From: Candidatus Bathyarchaeota archaeon
GTDB taxonomy: Archaea > Thermoproteota > Bathyarchaeia > Bathyarchaeales > Bathycorpusculaceae
Length of the DNA: 64,000 nt
NCBI GenBank assembly: GCA_026014585.1
Contig: JAOZIA010000024.1
Location: forward strand, 62,001-126,000
Direction of reading: 5' to 3'
Of this stretch, positions 32,224 to 40,643 are shown in pieces; positions within the stretch are counted from its first letter, which is position 1, and each line of letters opens with the position of its first letter. Below the pieces are notes generated by a model, which did not search any database, had not been told where the DNA came from, and saw only the letters and a program-made list of their open reading frames with translations. The position numbers were made by a program, and so were the translations under genes.

Positions 32224-32562
32224 TTGCTTTTTAACCATAAATCCTCACAAAAACTATACATTGACCTAGGCGATTTGCAAAACGAAGTAGAAAACCTGAC
32301 AAGTTACCTGCAAAAACACCTAAACGTTACAGCTTCCCAAAACGGCAACAAATTAATGATTGACTCAGACGACGTGTCTTTGCCTGAACTGGAATACAAA
32401 GTGAAAAAGTTCGTGTATCATCGGGACCTAAACCGTACCCACTGGGTCTCAAACGAAGGCTCAACAGTAAAAATCAACCGTTTCAACAATCAGACCAGAA
32501 AAAAAGGTAAAACCAAAAAAGTACCTCCTCATCAAAACGTCGCCCAAAGCTGGGGACTCTAA
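32224..32562 (+). CDS. small basic protein, possible divergent ribosomal L22e homologue
   Basis: Start TTG 32224 is chosen because GAGGAGAT lies just upstream (an earlier in-frame TTG at 32209 includes the SD itself). The 112-residue protein has IDLGDLQNEVENLTSYLQ, a strand pair, then LEYKVKKFVYHRDLNRTHWV and a basic tail. The order helix, strand, YLxKKxxxxxxLRDWxRV is reminiscent of eukaryotic L22e, for which homologues have been reported in some archaea. Similarity is weak and judged by eye only. Confidence 0.5.
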   Translation: MLFNHKSSQKLYIDLGDLQNEVENLTSYLQKHLNVTASQNGNKLMIDSDDVSLPELEYKVKKFVYHRDLNRTHWVSNEGSTVKINRFNNQTRKKGKTKKVPPHQNVAQSWGL

Positions 32563-32566
32563 TCCC

Positions 32567-33166
32567 CTATTCATTCTGGGTTTGTTTTGTTTTTGATTTC
32601 AAAAGTTCCTTGGCTCGTTCTGTATAGGGATTAAAGTACGCTTCATTTTCGAGCTTGTTGCCTTCTGAGAAGAAGTCATCCACGGTTTTTCCCATTGCTT
32701 TACCCCTTGCAGTATGCATATCCAACGCGAAATCAGGAATCAGCGGCAGTTTGCCTTGGTCACGTTCCGCATAAACCACGTTTTGGAGGTCATCGGTTAT
32801 GCGGCTTTTCTGGCTACGGCACAAACACACTACCGCATTAACCAAAAATAAAGATGAGTTGTTGTCGCCAAGCTTAGACTTCTCCGCCAAATACTGCTTA
32901 TGCATGACATCCACGAGCAGGGGCATATTGGGGTTAGCTGGTCCGATATCTTCTGATGCGATGATTTTTAGGCGATTCCACAGCATAGTCTGATTAAACT
33001 CTTCGAGCTCCACTGCAAAATGTGTTACCTCGTACTCCATACCTCTGCGGATGCACTTCTGAAGCGCACTGAGCAGTTCGTAGTGGTCGTAGCCGTGTTT
33101 TGTGTTAGCCAAGATAATCCTCACCAAAAAATTTGTGGATATACCAGATAAGCTTTGCCTATTCAA
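32567..33166 (-). CDS. stand-alone MgsA/RarA C-terminal-like protein
   Basis: The 199-residue protein resembles the C-terminal half of RarA/MgsA replication-recombination ATPases: YDHYELLSALQKCIRRG, RLKIIASEDIGPANPNMPLL, and PDFALDMHTARGKAMGK near the end. In RarA these parts follow an AAA+ ATPase and mediate tetramer formation and SSB contact. Here no ATPase domain precedes, and none is adjacent. It may pair with an ATPase encoded elsewhere or act alone. Confidence 0.7.
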   Translation of the reverse strand: MNRQSLSGISTNFLVRIILANTKHGYDHYELLSALQKCIRRGMEYEVTHFAVELEEFNQTMLWNRLKIIASEDIGPANPNMPLLVDVMHKQYLAEKSKLGDNNSSLFLVNAVVCLCRSQKSRITDDLQNVVYAERDQGKLPLIPDFALDMHTARGKAMGKTVDDFFSEGNKLENEAYFNPYTERAKELLKSKTKQTQNE

Positions 33167-33181
33167 GCCTGTAAGGCGAAA

Positions 33182-34501
33182 TTAGTTGAATATTTCGATT
33201 TTTTCCACTTTACGTGATTCCGCCTCAACCAGCACGTAATAAACCGTAATCAGCACCAGAATCATTGCAATCCCAATCACCAACGCCTCTTGGGGCATGC
33301 CGATAAGTAGGGCGATTAAGCCGCCGATGGCAATTATGGGCAATACTGGGTAGAGTGGCACTTTGAAGCCTGCGGGGGCTTTTTTGCGTCGGAAGTGAAC
33401 CAGCGCAAAACTGGCGATAAGGTAACAGAAGAGGATGCCAAAGTTGCTAATTGATGCCATCACGTAGATGTCACCTGAAAAAAGCATCACAATCCCAATT
33501 GCTGCTGAGATAATCACGCCATTAACCGCCACGTCCCGTTTCTCATTGTATTTGCGCACGATTTTAGGCAGTAGTTTGTCGGTGCCGATTTGATAGAGCA
33601 CACGTGAGGAACCCATAATCATAGCCAACGCCGCAGAGGTTGTGGCAATCAAAGCACCAATGGAGACAACGGTGAAGAGCCAGCCTGGTGCTCCTGCAGT
33701 GCGTAAGGCAAAGGAGAGCGGGTCAGAGGATATACCGTATTGGCTGGCGGGCATCAGAAACAGAAGCGCAACAACCACCAAAATATAGAGCACCATACTG
33801 ATAACAACCGATGAAACGATAGCTTTTGCTGCTCCTGCGCCGCCGCCTTTAACATCCTTTGTAATGGTGGAAATTGCTTGGAAGCCTGAGTAGGCAAAGA
33901 AAATCACGACGCTAGCCGCGAATATAGAACCCACATTTGCTGATTGGAAGCCTGAGGTGAAATTGTTGGATATTGTGTCACCGTTGCCGAAAGCGAAAAG
34001 CAGAGCAAACACAATGAAAAGGAGTAGTATGCCGATTTTTACAATGACAAGGGCGAAGTCGGCTTTGGCGGCTTTACTGACGCCTAAAATGTTCACGACG
34101 GCAAGAACCAGAATCAGAGCTATCGCGAAAACAGTTGGGTAAACATTGCTGCTCACGCCGAGTAAACTGGTTAAATATGAGCCGAACCCTAACGCGATGG
34201 GCGCGATTGAAGAGGCATACGCGAAGTAGAGCATTATGCCTGTTACAAAGCCCAGTTCACTGCCAAATGCTTCGTAAGCATATGAGTAGGAGCCTCCTTC
34301 TGCTTGAGGCATAATTGAGCCGAGCTCGCCCAACTCCAACGCGACAATTAAGGCAATCACGCCGACAATGACAAACGCGATAAGCGATGCTGAACCCGCG
34401 AGGGCTATGGCGGTTCCACTGAGGACAAAAATGCCTGCGCCTATGATTGCGCCTAACCCAACTGCGGTTGCTACTTTAACGCTAATCTTCTTGTCCTGCA
34501 A
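33182..34501 (-). CDS. APC-family amino acid permease
   Basis: At 439 residues with twelve membrane segments, it has the N-terminal GLGAIIGAGIFVLSG motif of amino acid/polyamine/organocation transporters (unwound TM1), EGGSYSYAYEAFG in TM3, and FAYSGFQAISTI in TM6. It imports amino acids by proton or cation symport or exchange. It is monocistronic; substrate not predictable. Confidence 0.93.
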   Translation of the reverse strand: MQDKKISVKVATAVGLGAIIGAGIFVLSGTAIALAGSASLIAFVIVGVIALIVALELGELGSIMPQAEGGSYSYAYEAFGSELGFVTGIMLYFAYASSIAPIALGFGSYLTSLLGVSSNVYPTVFAIALILVLAVVNILGVSKAAKADFALVIVKIGILLLFIVFALLFAFGNGDTISNNFTSGFQSANVGSIFAASVVIFFAYSGFQAISTITKDVKGGGAGAAKAIVSSVVISMVLYILVVVALLFLMPASQYGISSDPLSFALRTAGAPGWLFTVVSIGALIATTSAALAMIMGSSRVLYQIGTDKLLPKIVRKYNEKRDVAVNGVIISAAIGIVMLFSGDIYVMASISNFGILFCYLIASFALVHFRRKKAPAGFKVPLYPVLPIIAIGGLIALLIGMPQEALVIGIAMILVLITVYYVLVEAESRKVEKIEIFN

Positions 34502-34568
34502 AACTTACCCCTTATAGGCTTTGGTTAAAGAGACTTATTCAAGTTATGCTTGCCAATAAAGCGGTAAG

Positions 34569-35357
34569 TTAGGGTTTTTTTGCTTCAACTTCCAACCGAA
34601 CCATGTCAAGGGTTACTTCGCCGTCTGCAGTTTCAGGGTGAGTTTTTAGGTAACACTTGACAAGCTCCATAACAAATGAGTCACGCAGTCCCGCTGGAAC
34701 CCTCTCCGTGTAGGGCAACCATGTGGTACGTATCCAACCCGCCAGCCCCTCTGCGCCCACGAGTTTCATTGTTTTGGGGATAAGCTCCACCCGAACAGGC
34801 ACCAACCCCGCATCAACCAGCAACTCGCGATATTCTGTAGCGTCAAGAAAGGCGTAGGGAAACGTGAAGCCTTCAAAAAAGCCCAGCCATGCATCTTCCA
34901 GCAACATCTCATCAAATAATGCCAAGATATCTTTTGCATTGCCTTTGCCGCCCATCTGAAAAAGAAGGCTACCGCCTGATTTGAGACTGTGAAAAACGCT
35001 TGCGAGAACACGTTTTTGGTCCAGTATCCAATGTAGCGCCGCATTGGAGAAAACCCTGTCAAATTCATCTTGGAAGGGGAGGTTTCTTGCATCTGCATGT
35101 TGAAAGGTAATGTTTGGGAAGCTTGTTTGGGCGAGAATTATCATCTCTTGAGAGCTGTCTATGCCTACTACTTTGCCGTTGGGCAGGTGCTTGGCGATTT
35201 CTGCGGTGATTTTGCCGTCTCCACAGCCGATGTCGAGCAGGGTTTCGTTTCCGTTGAGGTGCAGTTTGGGTATGAGTTCTTGTGCCCATCTATACTGGTT
35301 ACTACTGTTTTTTTGGTAATCTTGTGCGTCCCAAACATAATTTTTTGGCTGTGCCAT
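34569..35357 (-). CDS. SAM-dependent class I methyltransferase
   Basis: The 262-residue protein has motif I LLDIGCGDGKITAEIAKHLP, motif II VVGIDSSQEMI, and motif III FDRVFSNAALHWI. The HWxxD-type motif after motif III resembles trans-aconitate 2-methyltransferase and related small-molecule enzymes. It lies seven bases after endA and may be cotranscribed. The substrate is unknown. Confidence 0.88.
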   Translation of the reverse strand: MAQPKNYVWDAQDYQKNSSNQYRWAQELIPKLHLNGNETLLDIGCGDGKITAEIAKHLPNGKVVGIDSSQEMIILAQTSFPNITFQHADARNLPFQDEFDRVFSNAALHWILDQKRVLASVFHSLKSGGSLLFQMGGKGNAKDILALFDEMLLEDAWLGFFEGFTFPYAFLDATEYRELLVDAGLVPVRVELIPKTMKLVGAEGLAGWIRTTWLPYTERVPAGLRDSFVMELVKCYLKTHPETADGEVTLDMVRLEVEAKKP

Positions 35358-35364
35358 ATACTGG

Positions 35365-35916
35365 TCACTTGAAGTTTAATTGGGAAACCGAGTAATACAC
35401 GATTTCTCCGCGTCGGTTCATAACCGCTACAATTAACTCCTTTTTTTGGCTTTGACACTGCGTCATCACATCCGCAATTAACTCAATCGGCAAGGGTTTG
35501 CCTTCCTGCAACCCCAAAACCAGATGCGACGCCGAATCCTTTCCATAAGTGCCCCGCTCGTAAACCCGAAAACTTGTACCTAAACCAAAGCCTTCACGAA
35601 CAACATATCCGCGTCCACGCAAATCCCGATAAACCAAGTAGTTAACCCAAGCATTCTCATTTGTTTGTCCATAAACCTGCAGGATATCTTGAAAATTTAA
35701 AATGCTGCCTTGCGGGTTTTTCACTTCTAGCATACCCTTATCGAGCAGGTACAGTGCCTCATAAAATGCAAGCGTGAATTCTTCACCTTCGAGGGTTCCA
35801 TATCCACGATTTGATAGTGCGTCGATGCTGTTTTGTTCGGTTATTTTTATGCCTTTTTTGGTTAGGGCACCGCTGGTTTTGAATTCGACTGGTGCAGGTT
35901 TTTTGGTTTCGCTCAT
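35365..35916 (-). CDS. endA: tRNA-splicing endonuclease EndA
   Basis: This 183-residue protein has the catalytic triad of archaeal tRNA-intron endonuclease: Tyr in FRVYERGTYG, His in SHLVLGL and Lys in KKELIVAV. Length fits the homotetrameric (alpha4) class. It cuts the bulge-helix-bulge of pre-tRNAs and pre-rRNAs. A second, inactive subunit type is not visible here. Confidence 0.95.
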   Translation of the reverse strand: MSETKKPAPVEFKTSGALTKKGIKITEQNSIDALSNRGYGTLEGEEFTLAFYEALYLLDKGMLEVKNPQGSILNFQDILQVYGQTNENAWVNYLVYRDLRGRGYVVREGFGLGTSFRVYERGTYGKDSASHLVLGLQEGKPLPIELIADVMTQCQSQKKELIVAVMNRRGEIVYYSVSQLNFK

Positions 35917-36062
35917 TGGGTAACTCCCCTTATTTTTTGTTTGTTCTATGCTCTTTAAGGTTCCTCTGTAAATTCAAAATTATCTTTTCTTACAACTTAT
36001 ATAGTAATATTTCATAAGCCTTATAATTAATAATACATTCAAAAATCAAGGAAGGCAACTGT

Positions 36063-36602
36063 TTGAAAGATAAGAACTCCGAAGCTTTTGTAAATTACTT
36101 AACCTGTCTAAGTGTTTTAGAGAAAGAAACATACCTGCTATACAAAGACGTTGCCGAAAAAGTTGAGTTGCCACTGATAAAGGCATTGCTTGGTGCAATT
36201 GCGCTGGACAGCGACAAACATGCAGAAATCCTTAAAGGCATAAGCTTAAGCATCAGAGGATCAGAAAACAAACAAGTTAACTGTTTTGAGATAGTGGGAA
36301 CCCCTTGGCAGGAACTGCAGAGTTTACGCAAAGAATTCTCCGTCATAAAAACTCTAAAAGGCAGCAACCTCTATGAAGCGGTGGAAAAATTACACGGCTA
36401 CGAGCATGCTTTAGGCGAGGAATACTACATGCTTATTCAGATAGAAGCCATTGAACAAATAACAACCGAAATTAACAAGATTTACAGCATTGATATTTGC
36501 TCGGCAAAGAATCTTTTCTTAAGAATCATAAAAGATGAAGAAAGACATCTCGAAACCCTTAAAACCATCAAGCAGATGCTAACCAAAAAAATTATTGCTT
36601 AA
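36063..36602 (+). CDS. ferritin-like / rubrerythrin-type di-iron protein
   Basis: A 179-residue four-helix protein starting at TTG with AAGGAAGG upstream. Di-iron ligands fit ExxY/ExxH patterns: EKETYLLYKDV, DSDKHAEIL (helix 2), LGEEYYML and KDEERHLETL (helix 4). No rubredoxin domain. Proteins like this detoxify peroxide or store iron. An AT-rich promoter with TTATAATTAATAATAC at about 36019-36034 precedes it. Its stop overlaps the convergent mtnA by 11 bases. Confidence 0.82.
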   Translation: MKDKNSEAFVNYLTCLSVLEKETYLLYKDVAEKVELPLIKALLGAIALDSDKHAEILKGISLSIRGSENKQVNCFEIVGTPWQELQSLRKEFSVIKTLKGSNLYEAVEKLHGYEHALGEEYYMLIQIEAIEQITTEINKIYSIDICSAKNLFLRIIKDEERHLETLKTIKQMLTKKIIA

Positions 36603-37605
36603 AGTTTTCAAAGTCTTTTTGTGTATAAATGCCCTCTTCAGTTATGATACCCGCAACATACTTAAGCGGAGTCGCATCAAACGCGGGATTATACACCGCG
36701 ACACCCTCAGGCGCAGTCTGTTGGCAACCCACATGCGTAACCTCATCAGGTTTACGCTGTTCAATTTCAACATCTTCGGCTTTGCGGGTTAAGTCAAAAG
36801 TGGATTTTGGAGCTGCAACATAGAAGGGAATGCCATGTTCATGCGCAAGAACCGCAACACCGTAAGTGCCGATTTTGTTGAAGACAGCATCTTGTACAAT
36901 GCGGTCAGCGCCCACAACAACCAAATCAACCATACCTTTGCTCATAACGTGTGCGGCCATGTTGTCAGTGATTAAGGTGACGGGTATGCCGTCGCGTTTA
37001 AGTTCGTAAGCGGTGAGTCTTGCACCTTGAAGCAGGGGGCGGGTTTCGTCGGCGATGACTTTGATTTTTTTGCCTTCCGCCCATGCGGCACGGATAACGC
37101 CCAAAGCGGTGCCGTACTCGACGGTGGCAAGTTCGCCTGCGTTACAGTGGGTAAGGATTGTGTCGCCGTCTTTGATGAGGGCTGCACCGTTTTTGCCCAT
37201 TGCATAGTTTTGTGTTGCGTCTTCGTCAGCGATTTTTTGGGCTTCAACAATAACGGCTTTTTTTAATTCTTCAATTGAACCTGAAAAGCTTCTTGCAACA
37301 CCTAACACGCGGTCAACACCCCAAAACAGGTTCACAGCAGTTGGCCTCTGTGCCTTGATAAGTTTACCTGCTGTTTCTAAATCTGCAAGTAGTTGCTGGG
37401 TGGTTTGGGCTTTTGAGTTTTGGGCACCTAACGCGATGCCAAATGCTGCGGCTGCACCTAAAAGTGGAGCGCCTCGGACGCGTAGCACTTTGATGGCTTC
37501 TGCCATTTCCTCTACGGTTTTGAGGTGCAAGGTGACTTCTTGGAGGGGCAGTTTGGTTTGGTCAGGGGTGGTTACTGTGCCGTTTTCCCATTTTATCATG
37601 CGCAT
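36592..37605 (-). CDS. mtnA: S-methyl-5-thioribose-1-phosphate isomerase
   Basis: The 337-residue protein belongs to the eIF2B-alpha-like isomerases. It has the RGAPLLGAAAAFGIALGA motif, the catalytic Cys in THCNAGELAT and the catalytic Asp in VVGADRIVQDAVFNKIGTYG. Length and the N-terminal domain fit MtnA of methionine salvage; the close relative ribose-1,5-bisphosphate isomerase is less likely given the full N-terminal domain. Confidence 0.93.
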   Translation of the reverse strand: MRMIKWENGTVTTPDQTKLPLQEVTLHLKTVEEMAEAIKVLRVRGAPLLGAAAAFGIALGAQNSKAQTTQQLLADLETAGKLIKAQRPTAVNLFWGVDRVLGVARSFSGSIEELKKAVIVEAQKIADEDATQNYAMGKNGAALIKDGDTILTHCNAGELATVEYGTALGVIRAAWAEGKKIKVIADETRPLLQGARLTAYELKRDGIPVTLITDNMAAHVMSKGMVDLVVVGADRIVQDAVFNKIGTYGVAVLAHEHGIPFYVAAPKSTFDLTRKAEDVEIEQRKPDEVTHVGCQQTAPEGVAVYNPAFDATPLKYVAGIITEEGIYTQKDFENFKQ

Positions 37606-37749
37606 TTGTGTTGCCTCAGGATTTGTTTGCTATGTAGTTGGGTCTGGGTGTTTAAAGACTTTCGATTATGGAAGGTAGACATTAGCATGATTTAATGTAT
37701 AGAATTAACCAGAAATATTTGAACGCCCAAGATACTGCTTGTGAGAAAT

Positions 37750-38127
37750 ATGATAAGTGAAGGGCAAGATGACGGGGACCTAAAAGCGTTAAACGATGTG
37801 TATGATGAGTTGTCAAAGGATGCACGAACCATCGCTTCAGACCTCAATGAAAGCATTTCTGCCTATTACGTGCTGGGCTTCTATCTGCTGGCGTTTTGTT
37901 TTGGTTTAAACCTGTACTTCATAGCGACCCGAAGCCTAGTATTAACTGATTATGCATTTGTTGTTGTGTGGATTATTTTTGTTAATTTGATACCCATAAC
38001 CAGCGGCTGCTTAGTTCTCTATCGATATTTTAAGCTAAATAAAAGATACAAAATGCTGTTTCAGCTGGAAAAAAACATCAGGATTAAAGAGTATAAAGAG
38101 TCCAAGAAAAATCGAACTGTGATTTAG
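37750..38127 (+). CDS. two-segment membrane protein with coiled-coil ends
   Basis: The protein has about 125 residues from ATG 37750 (GTG 37741 also possible). An acidic helix (LNDVYDELSKDARTIASDLN) precedes two membrane segments (VLGFYLLAFCFGLNLYFIA and FVVVWIIFVNLIPITSGCLV) and a basic C-terminal helix (YKMLFQLEKNIRIKEYKES). It begins a two-gene unit with the wHTH gene two bases after it. Function unknown. Confidence 0.65.
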   Translation: MISEGQDDGDLKALNDVYDELSKDARTIASDLNESISAYYVLGFYLLAFCFGLNLYFIATRSLVLTDYAFVVVWIIFVNLIPITSGCLVLYRYFKLNKRYKMLFQLEKNIRIKEYKESKKNRTVI

Positions 38128-38129
38128 AG

Positions 38130-38363
38130 ATGCCCAAAAAAGCAGCGCCGCCGCCTTCTCGTGCAGCACAGCGACTAAAAGAGTACCTTGATATCATCAA
38201 AACAGCAGAAGACCAAAAAGGCAAAGCGCTCTGGTATGATATTTACCGAAGGGCAGGTAACCAGTACCAAACAGAGCAGGTGATAGCGTTTCTTGCTGAG
38301 AATGGCTTAATCTCTGGAAATAAAGAAGTGGGTTACGTTATGACAAAGAAAGGTCACATGTGA
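38130..38363 (+). CDS. winged-helix protein with premature in-frame TGA
   Basis: The 77-residue product has a winged helix (ALWYDIYRRAGNQYQTEQVI, then AFLAENGLISGNKEVGYVMT) and stops at TGA 38361-38363 just after KKGHM. The same frame goes on: HDILIKHQDFIGVLTRELSG, ERKKRW, and TAA at 38442-38444. That tail is the natural end of such a regulator, so the TGA is probably a nonsense change (or an assembly error). Intact length would be 104 residues. Confidence 0.7.
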   Translation: MPKKAAPPPSRAAQRLKEYLDIIKTAEDQKGKALWYDIYRRAGNQYQTEQVIAFLAENGLISGNKEVGYVMTKKGHM

Positions 38364-38476
38364 CATGACATACTCATAAAGCACCAAGACTTCATCGGCG
38401 TATTAACTCGGGAACTGAGCGGCGAACGGAAAAAACGCTGGTAAAAACAAAAATGAAAAGAGGATCATTTGCTTCT

Positions 38477-39226
38477 TTAGGAATTGTCAAAGGGTGATTT
38501 GAGGGCAGTAACAACTTCGACAGGGGATTGTTCGCCATATTTTAGTCGTTTTTTCCATTCTTCACCCACGGAAATCAGCGAGAAGATACCGGAGAGTTCT
38601 GCCTTGGATTTTTTAACCAGCAGAACAAGGGCTTCTTGAGTGTCGCCGTTTTTAATCATGTCATCGACGACAAGCACGCTGTCACGTTTTTTGATGGCAT
38701 CTTTTGGAATAAACAAGGTAACGGTTACGCCTGAATCCTTGCCTAAAATGTATGTTTCTTCAAGGAACGATTTAACACCGACTTCCTTGTTACGTTTTGC
38801 AACTACAAGGTTTACGCCTAACGCGTTTGCAACCATTGTTGCCAGGGGTATGCCGTCAGTTGCGGCGGTGAGGATTTTTGTTACTCGTTTACCTGCGAAG
38901 TTGGCGAGTGCATGGTTTGCGGCTTGCTGCAATATGTTGTAGTCGCCGACGATTTCGGTGTTGTCAAAGTAGCCGAGGTCGTCGAATTTTATGCGGCTTC
39001 GCAGTTCAGCTTCTAAGCCGACAAGTTTAGTGAGCACTTTCCAGAGGGTTTTGGCTCTGCTGGTGTTGGGTAACACGTGACCTTTAGCGTAGCGGCTCAG
39101 TACTGTGACCGGCAAGCCTGTTTTGGTTGCTAGTTCACGGTAGGTTATGTTTCGTTTGTATTTTGCTGTTCGAAGAAGTTCAATAGTCATTAATCTGAGT
39201 TTTAGGTCTTCTGCGTGAGTGCTCAA
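38477..39226 (-). CDS. HTH-phosphoribosyltransferase regulator, GfcR/PyrE-like
   Basis: The 249-residue protein joins an N-terminal HTH (NITYRELATKTGLPVTVLSR) to a type I phosphoribosyltransferase domain with PRPP motif VLVVDDMIKNGDT and the earlier TAATDGIPLATMVANALG. Archaeal GfcR-type regulators, which control sugar metabolism, share this architecture, as do orotate PRTase-like proteins of the same group. A TATA-like TTTATAAGT at 39249-39258 predicts a nearly leaderless transcript. Confidence 0.87.
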   Translation of the reverse strand: MSTHAEDLKLRLMTIELLRTAKYKRNITYRELATKTGLPVTVLSRYAKGHVLPNTSRAKTLWKVLTKLVGLEAELRSRIKFDDLGYFDNTEIVGDYNILQQAANHALANFAGKRVTKILTAATDGIPLATMVANALGVNLVVAKRNKEVGVKSFLEETYILGKDSGVTVTLFIPKDAIKKRDSVLVVDDMIKNGDTQEALVLLVKKSKAELSGIFSLISVGEEWKKRLKYGEQSPVEVVTALKSPFDNS

Positions 39227-39503
39227 TTAACCTTATCACCAATTTTACACTTATAAATCAAATATTAAAGCGTTTACACGGTAATATGCATTCTTTATTT
39301 ATAAATTTTCGTTTAAAAAGCCACAGGCAAAATACACAACATAAAAGAGCAATTTTCACACATTTAACATTCCTGTTTGCCCATGTTAACCTTTTTTAAA
39401 TGGCAAAACAAACAATACCCCTACAGAGAGGACAAGGGAAACGCAAAAACTAAACAAACTATTCATAATTGCACTCTTCGGCTCCATAATCTTCACAATA
39501 AAC

Positions 39504-39992
39504 GTGTTCCTCCCCCCACCCATAAGCTACCTCCTAATCGTAGTCGAAGCCGTACTCTTAGCACTTAGCGGACTTTTCATCAACAAAGGCGGCGCCAGCT
39601 ACGTAGGCGCAGTAGGCGGCTTACTCACCGCAATTTTAAGCCCAGCACTAGGATTATTCACGTTTTTGTTCACGTTTTTATTTGGCTTGTTTGTAGATGT
39701 GTCCCTGTTTGCTTTCCAAATTCGTGGCTCTCAAGAGGGCGTGAATCGTAATCGGTTAATTTTGGCAATGGCGATAAGCACAATGTTGATTGCCGTGGTA
39801 AGTTACTCCTCTTTTGCACTTGTTCCTCAGATTATTCCGTGGATTAAAAATGTTGGTTACATCGGACTGTTTATTGAAGCAAGCCCAATGTTAACAGGAA
39901 TGGTTTTGTTTATGGGTCCAGTTACAGGGGCAGTTGCGGGTTACGCAGCGGCTTATCTTTGGAATAAGTATCTGCGAAACATCAGCATATAA
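39504..39992 (+). CDS. integral membrane protein, possibly ECF transporter S-component-like; N-terminus offset
   Basis: The frame from GTG 39504 has 162 residues and about five membrane segments with GASYVGAVGGLLTAILSPAL and LFGLFVDVSLFAFQIRG, which look like a substrate-binding (S) component of ECF transporters. The frame stays open upstream and encodes another hydrophobic segment (LNKLFIIALFGSIIFTINVF) but has no start codon. An ATG at 39400 (MAKQTIPLQRGQGKRK) is offset by one base; an extra A in the run at 39445-39449 would join them as a normal basic N-terminus plus first helix. The true start is probably 39400. Confidence 0.6.
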   Translation: MFLPPPISYLLIVVEAVLLALSGLFINKGGASYVGAVGGLLTAILSPALGLFTFLFTFLFGLFVDVSLFAFQIRGSQEGVNRNRLILAMAISTMLIAVVSYSSFALVPQIIPWIKNVGYIGLFIEASPMLTGMVLFMGPVTGAVAGYAAAYLWNKYLRNISI

Positions 39993-40067
39993 TCAAACTT
40001 TCTTGATAACAAATTGAAAAACCAGCAACAGTAAATACAAGCAAAACAATCTAAGAGACGACAACGC

Positions 40068-40421
40068 ATGAGCATGCTAAAAAAAGCAGCAAAAAACATT
40101 CTAAAAAAACCCGCAACAATCAAATACCCCTACGAAAAAGCCAAAGTCGCCGAGGGTTTCAGAGGTGAACCCAGCTTAGATTATGATACATGCAGTGGCT
40201 GTGGAATTTGCAGTAGAGAGTGCCCCGCGCAAGCCATCATTATGGGTGAAATCGAAGGCAAAAAGCGCCCCACAATTCTGCTGGACCGCTGTATTTTTTG
40301 TTATCACTGTGCGGAGATTTGCCCAAAAAAAGCCATCAAACGAACAGAGGTTTTTGAGTTGGCAGCCCTTGACAAATCCAGCCTAAAACTAAAACCCCAG
40401 CATCAAAATAAAGGAACATGA
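40068..40421 (+). CDS. 2x[4Fe-4S] ferredoxin, NuoI/hydrogenase-subunit type
   Basis: This protein of 117 residues has two full cluster motifs, CSGCGICSRECPAQAI and CIFCYHCAEICPKKAI, with a 20-residue insertion between them, and an N-terminal helix (MLKKAAKNILKKPATIKYP). This plan matches the electron-transfer subunit of complex I-like and membrane hydrogenases (NuoI/EchF/MbhN). No other subunits of such a complex are present, so its partner must be encoded elsewhere. Confidence 0.88.
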   Translation: MSMLKKAAKNILKKPATIKYPYEKAKVAEGFRGEPSLDYDTCSGCGICSRECPAQAIIMGEIEGKKRPTILLDRCIFCYHCAEICPKKAIKRTEVFELAALDKSSLKLKPQHQNKGT

Positions 40422-40643
40422 TTAGTAAGGTTGGCTTCTGTTGATTTTTTATTTGAGTACTGTTTGGAGTCCTAATTGTTCAGTGGCAGGTGCAAAACAT
40501 CTGTTTTAAAATGCTGTTAATTATCAAACTTGTTAGAACGGAATCTTGATTGCGGGTTTTTCATTTAAACGATTGTCAACTTAGACAGCAATTTTTAAAA
40601 GGCTTAGCCTGCACATTCTATCTTTATTACAGGAAGAGAGAAT

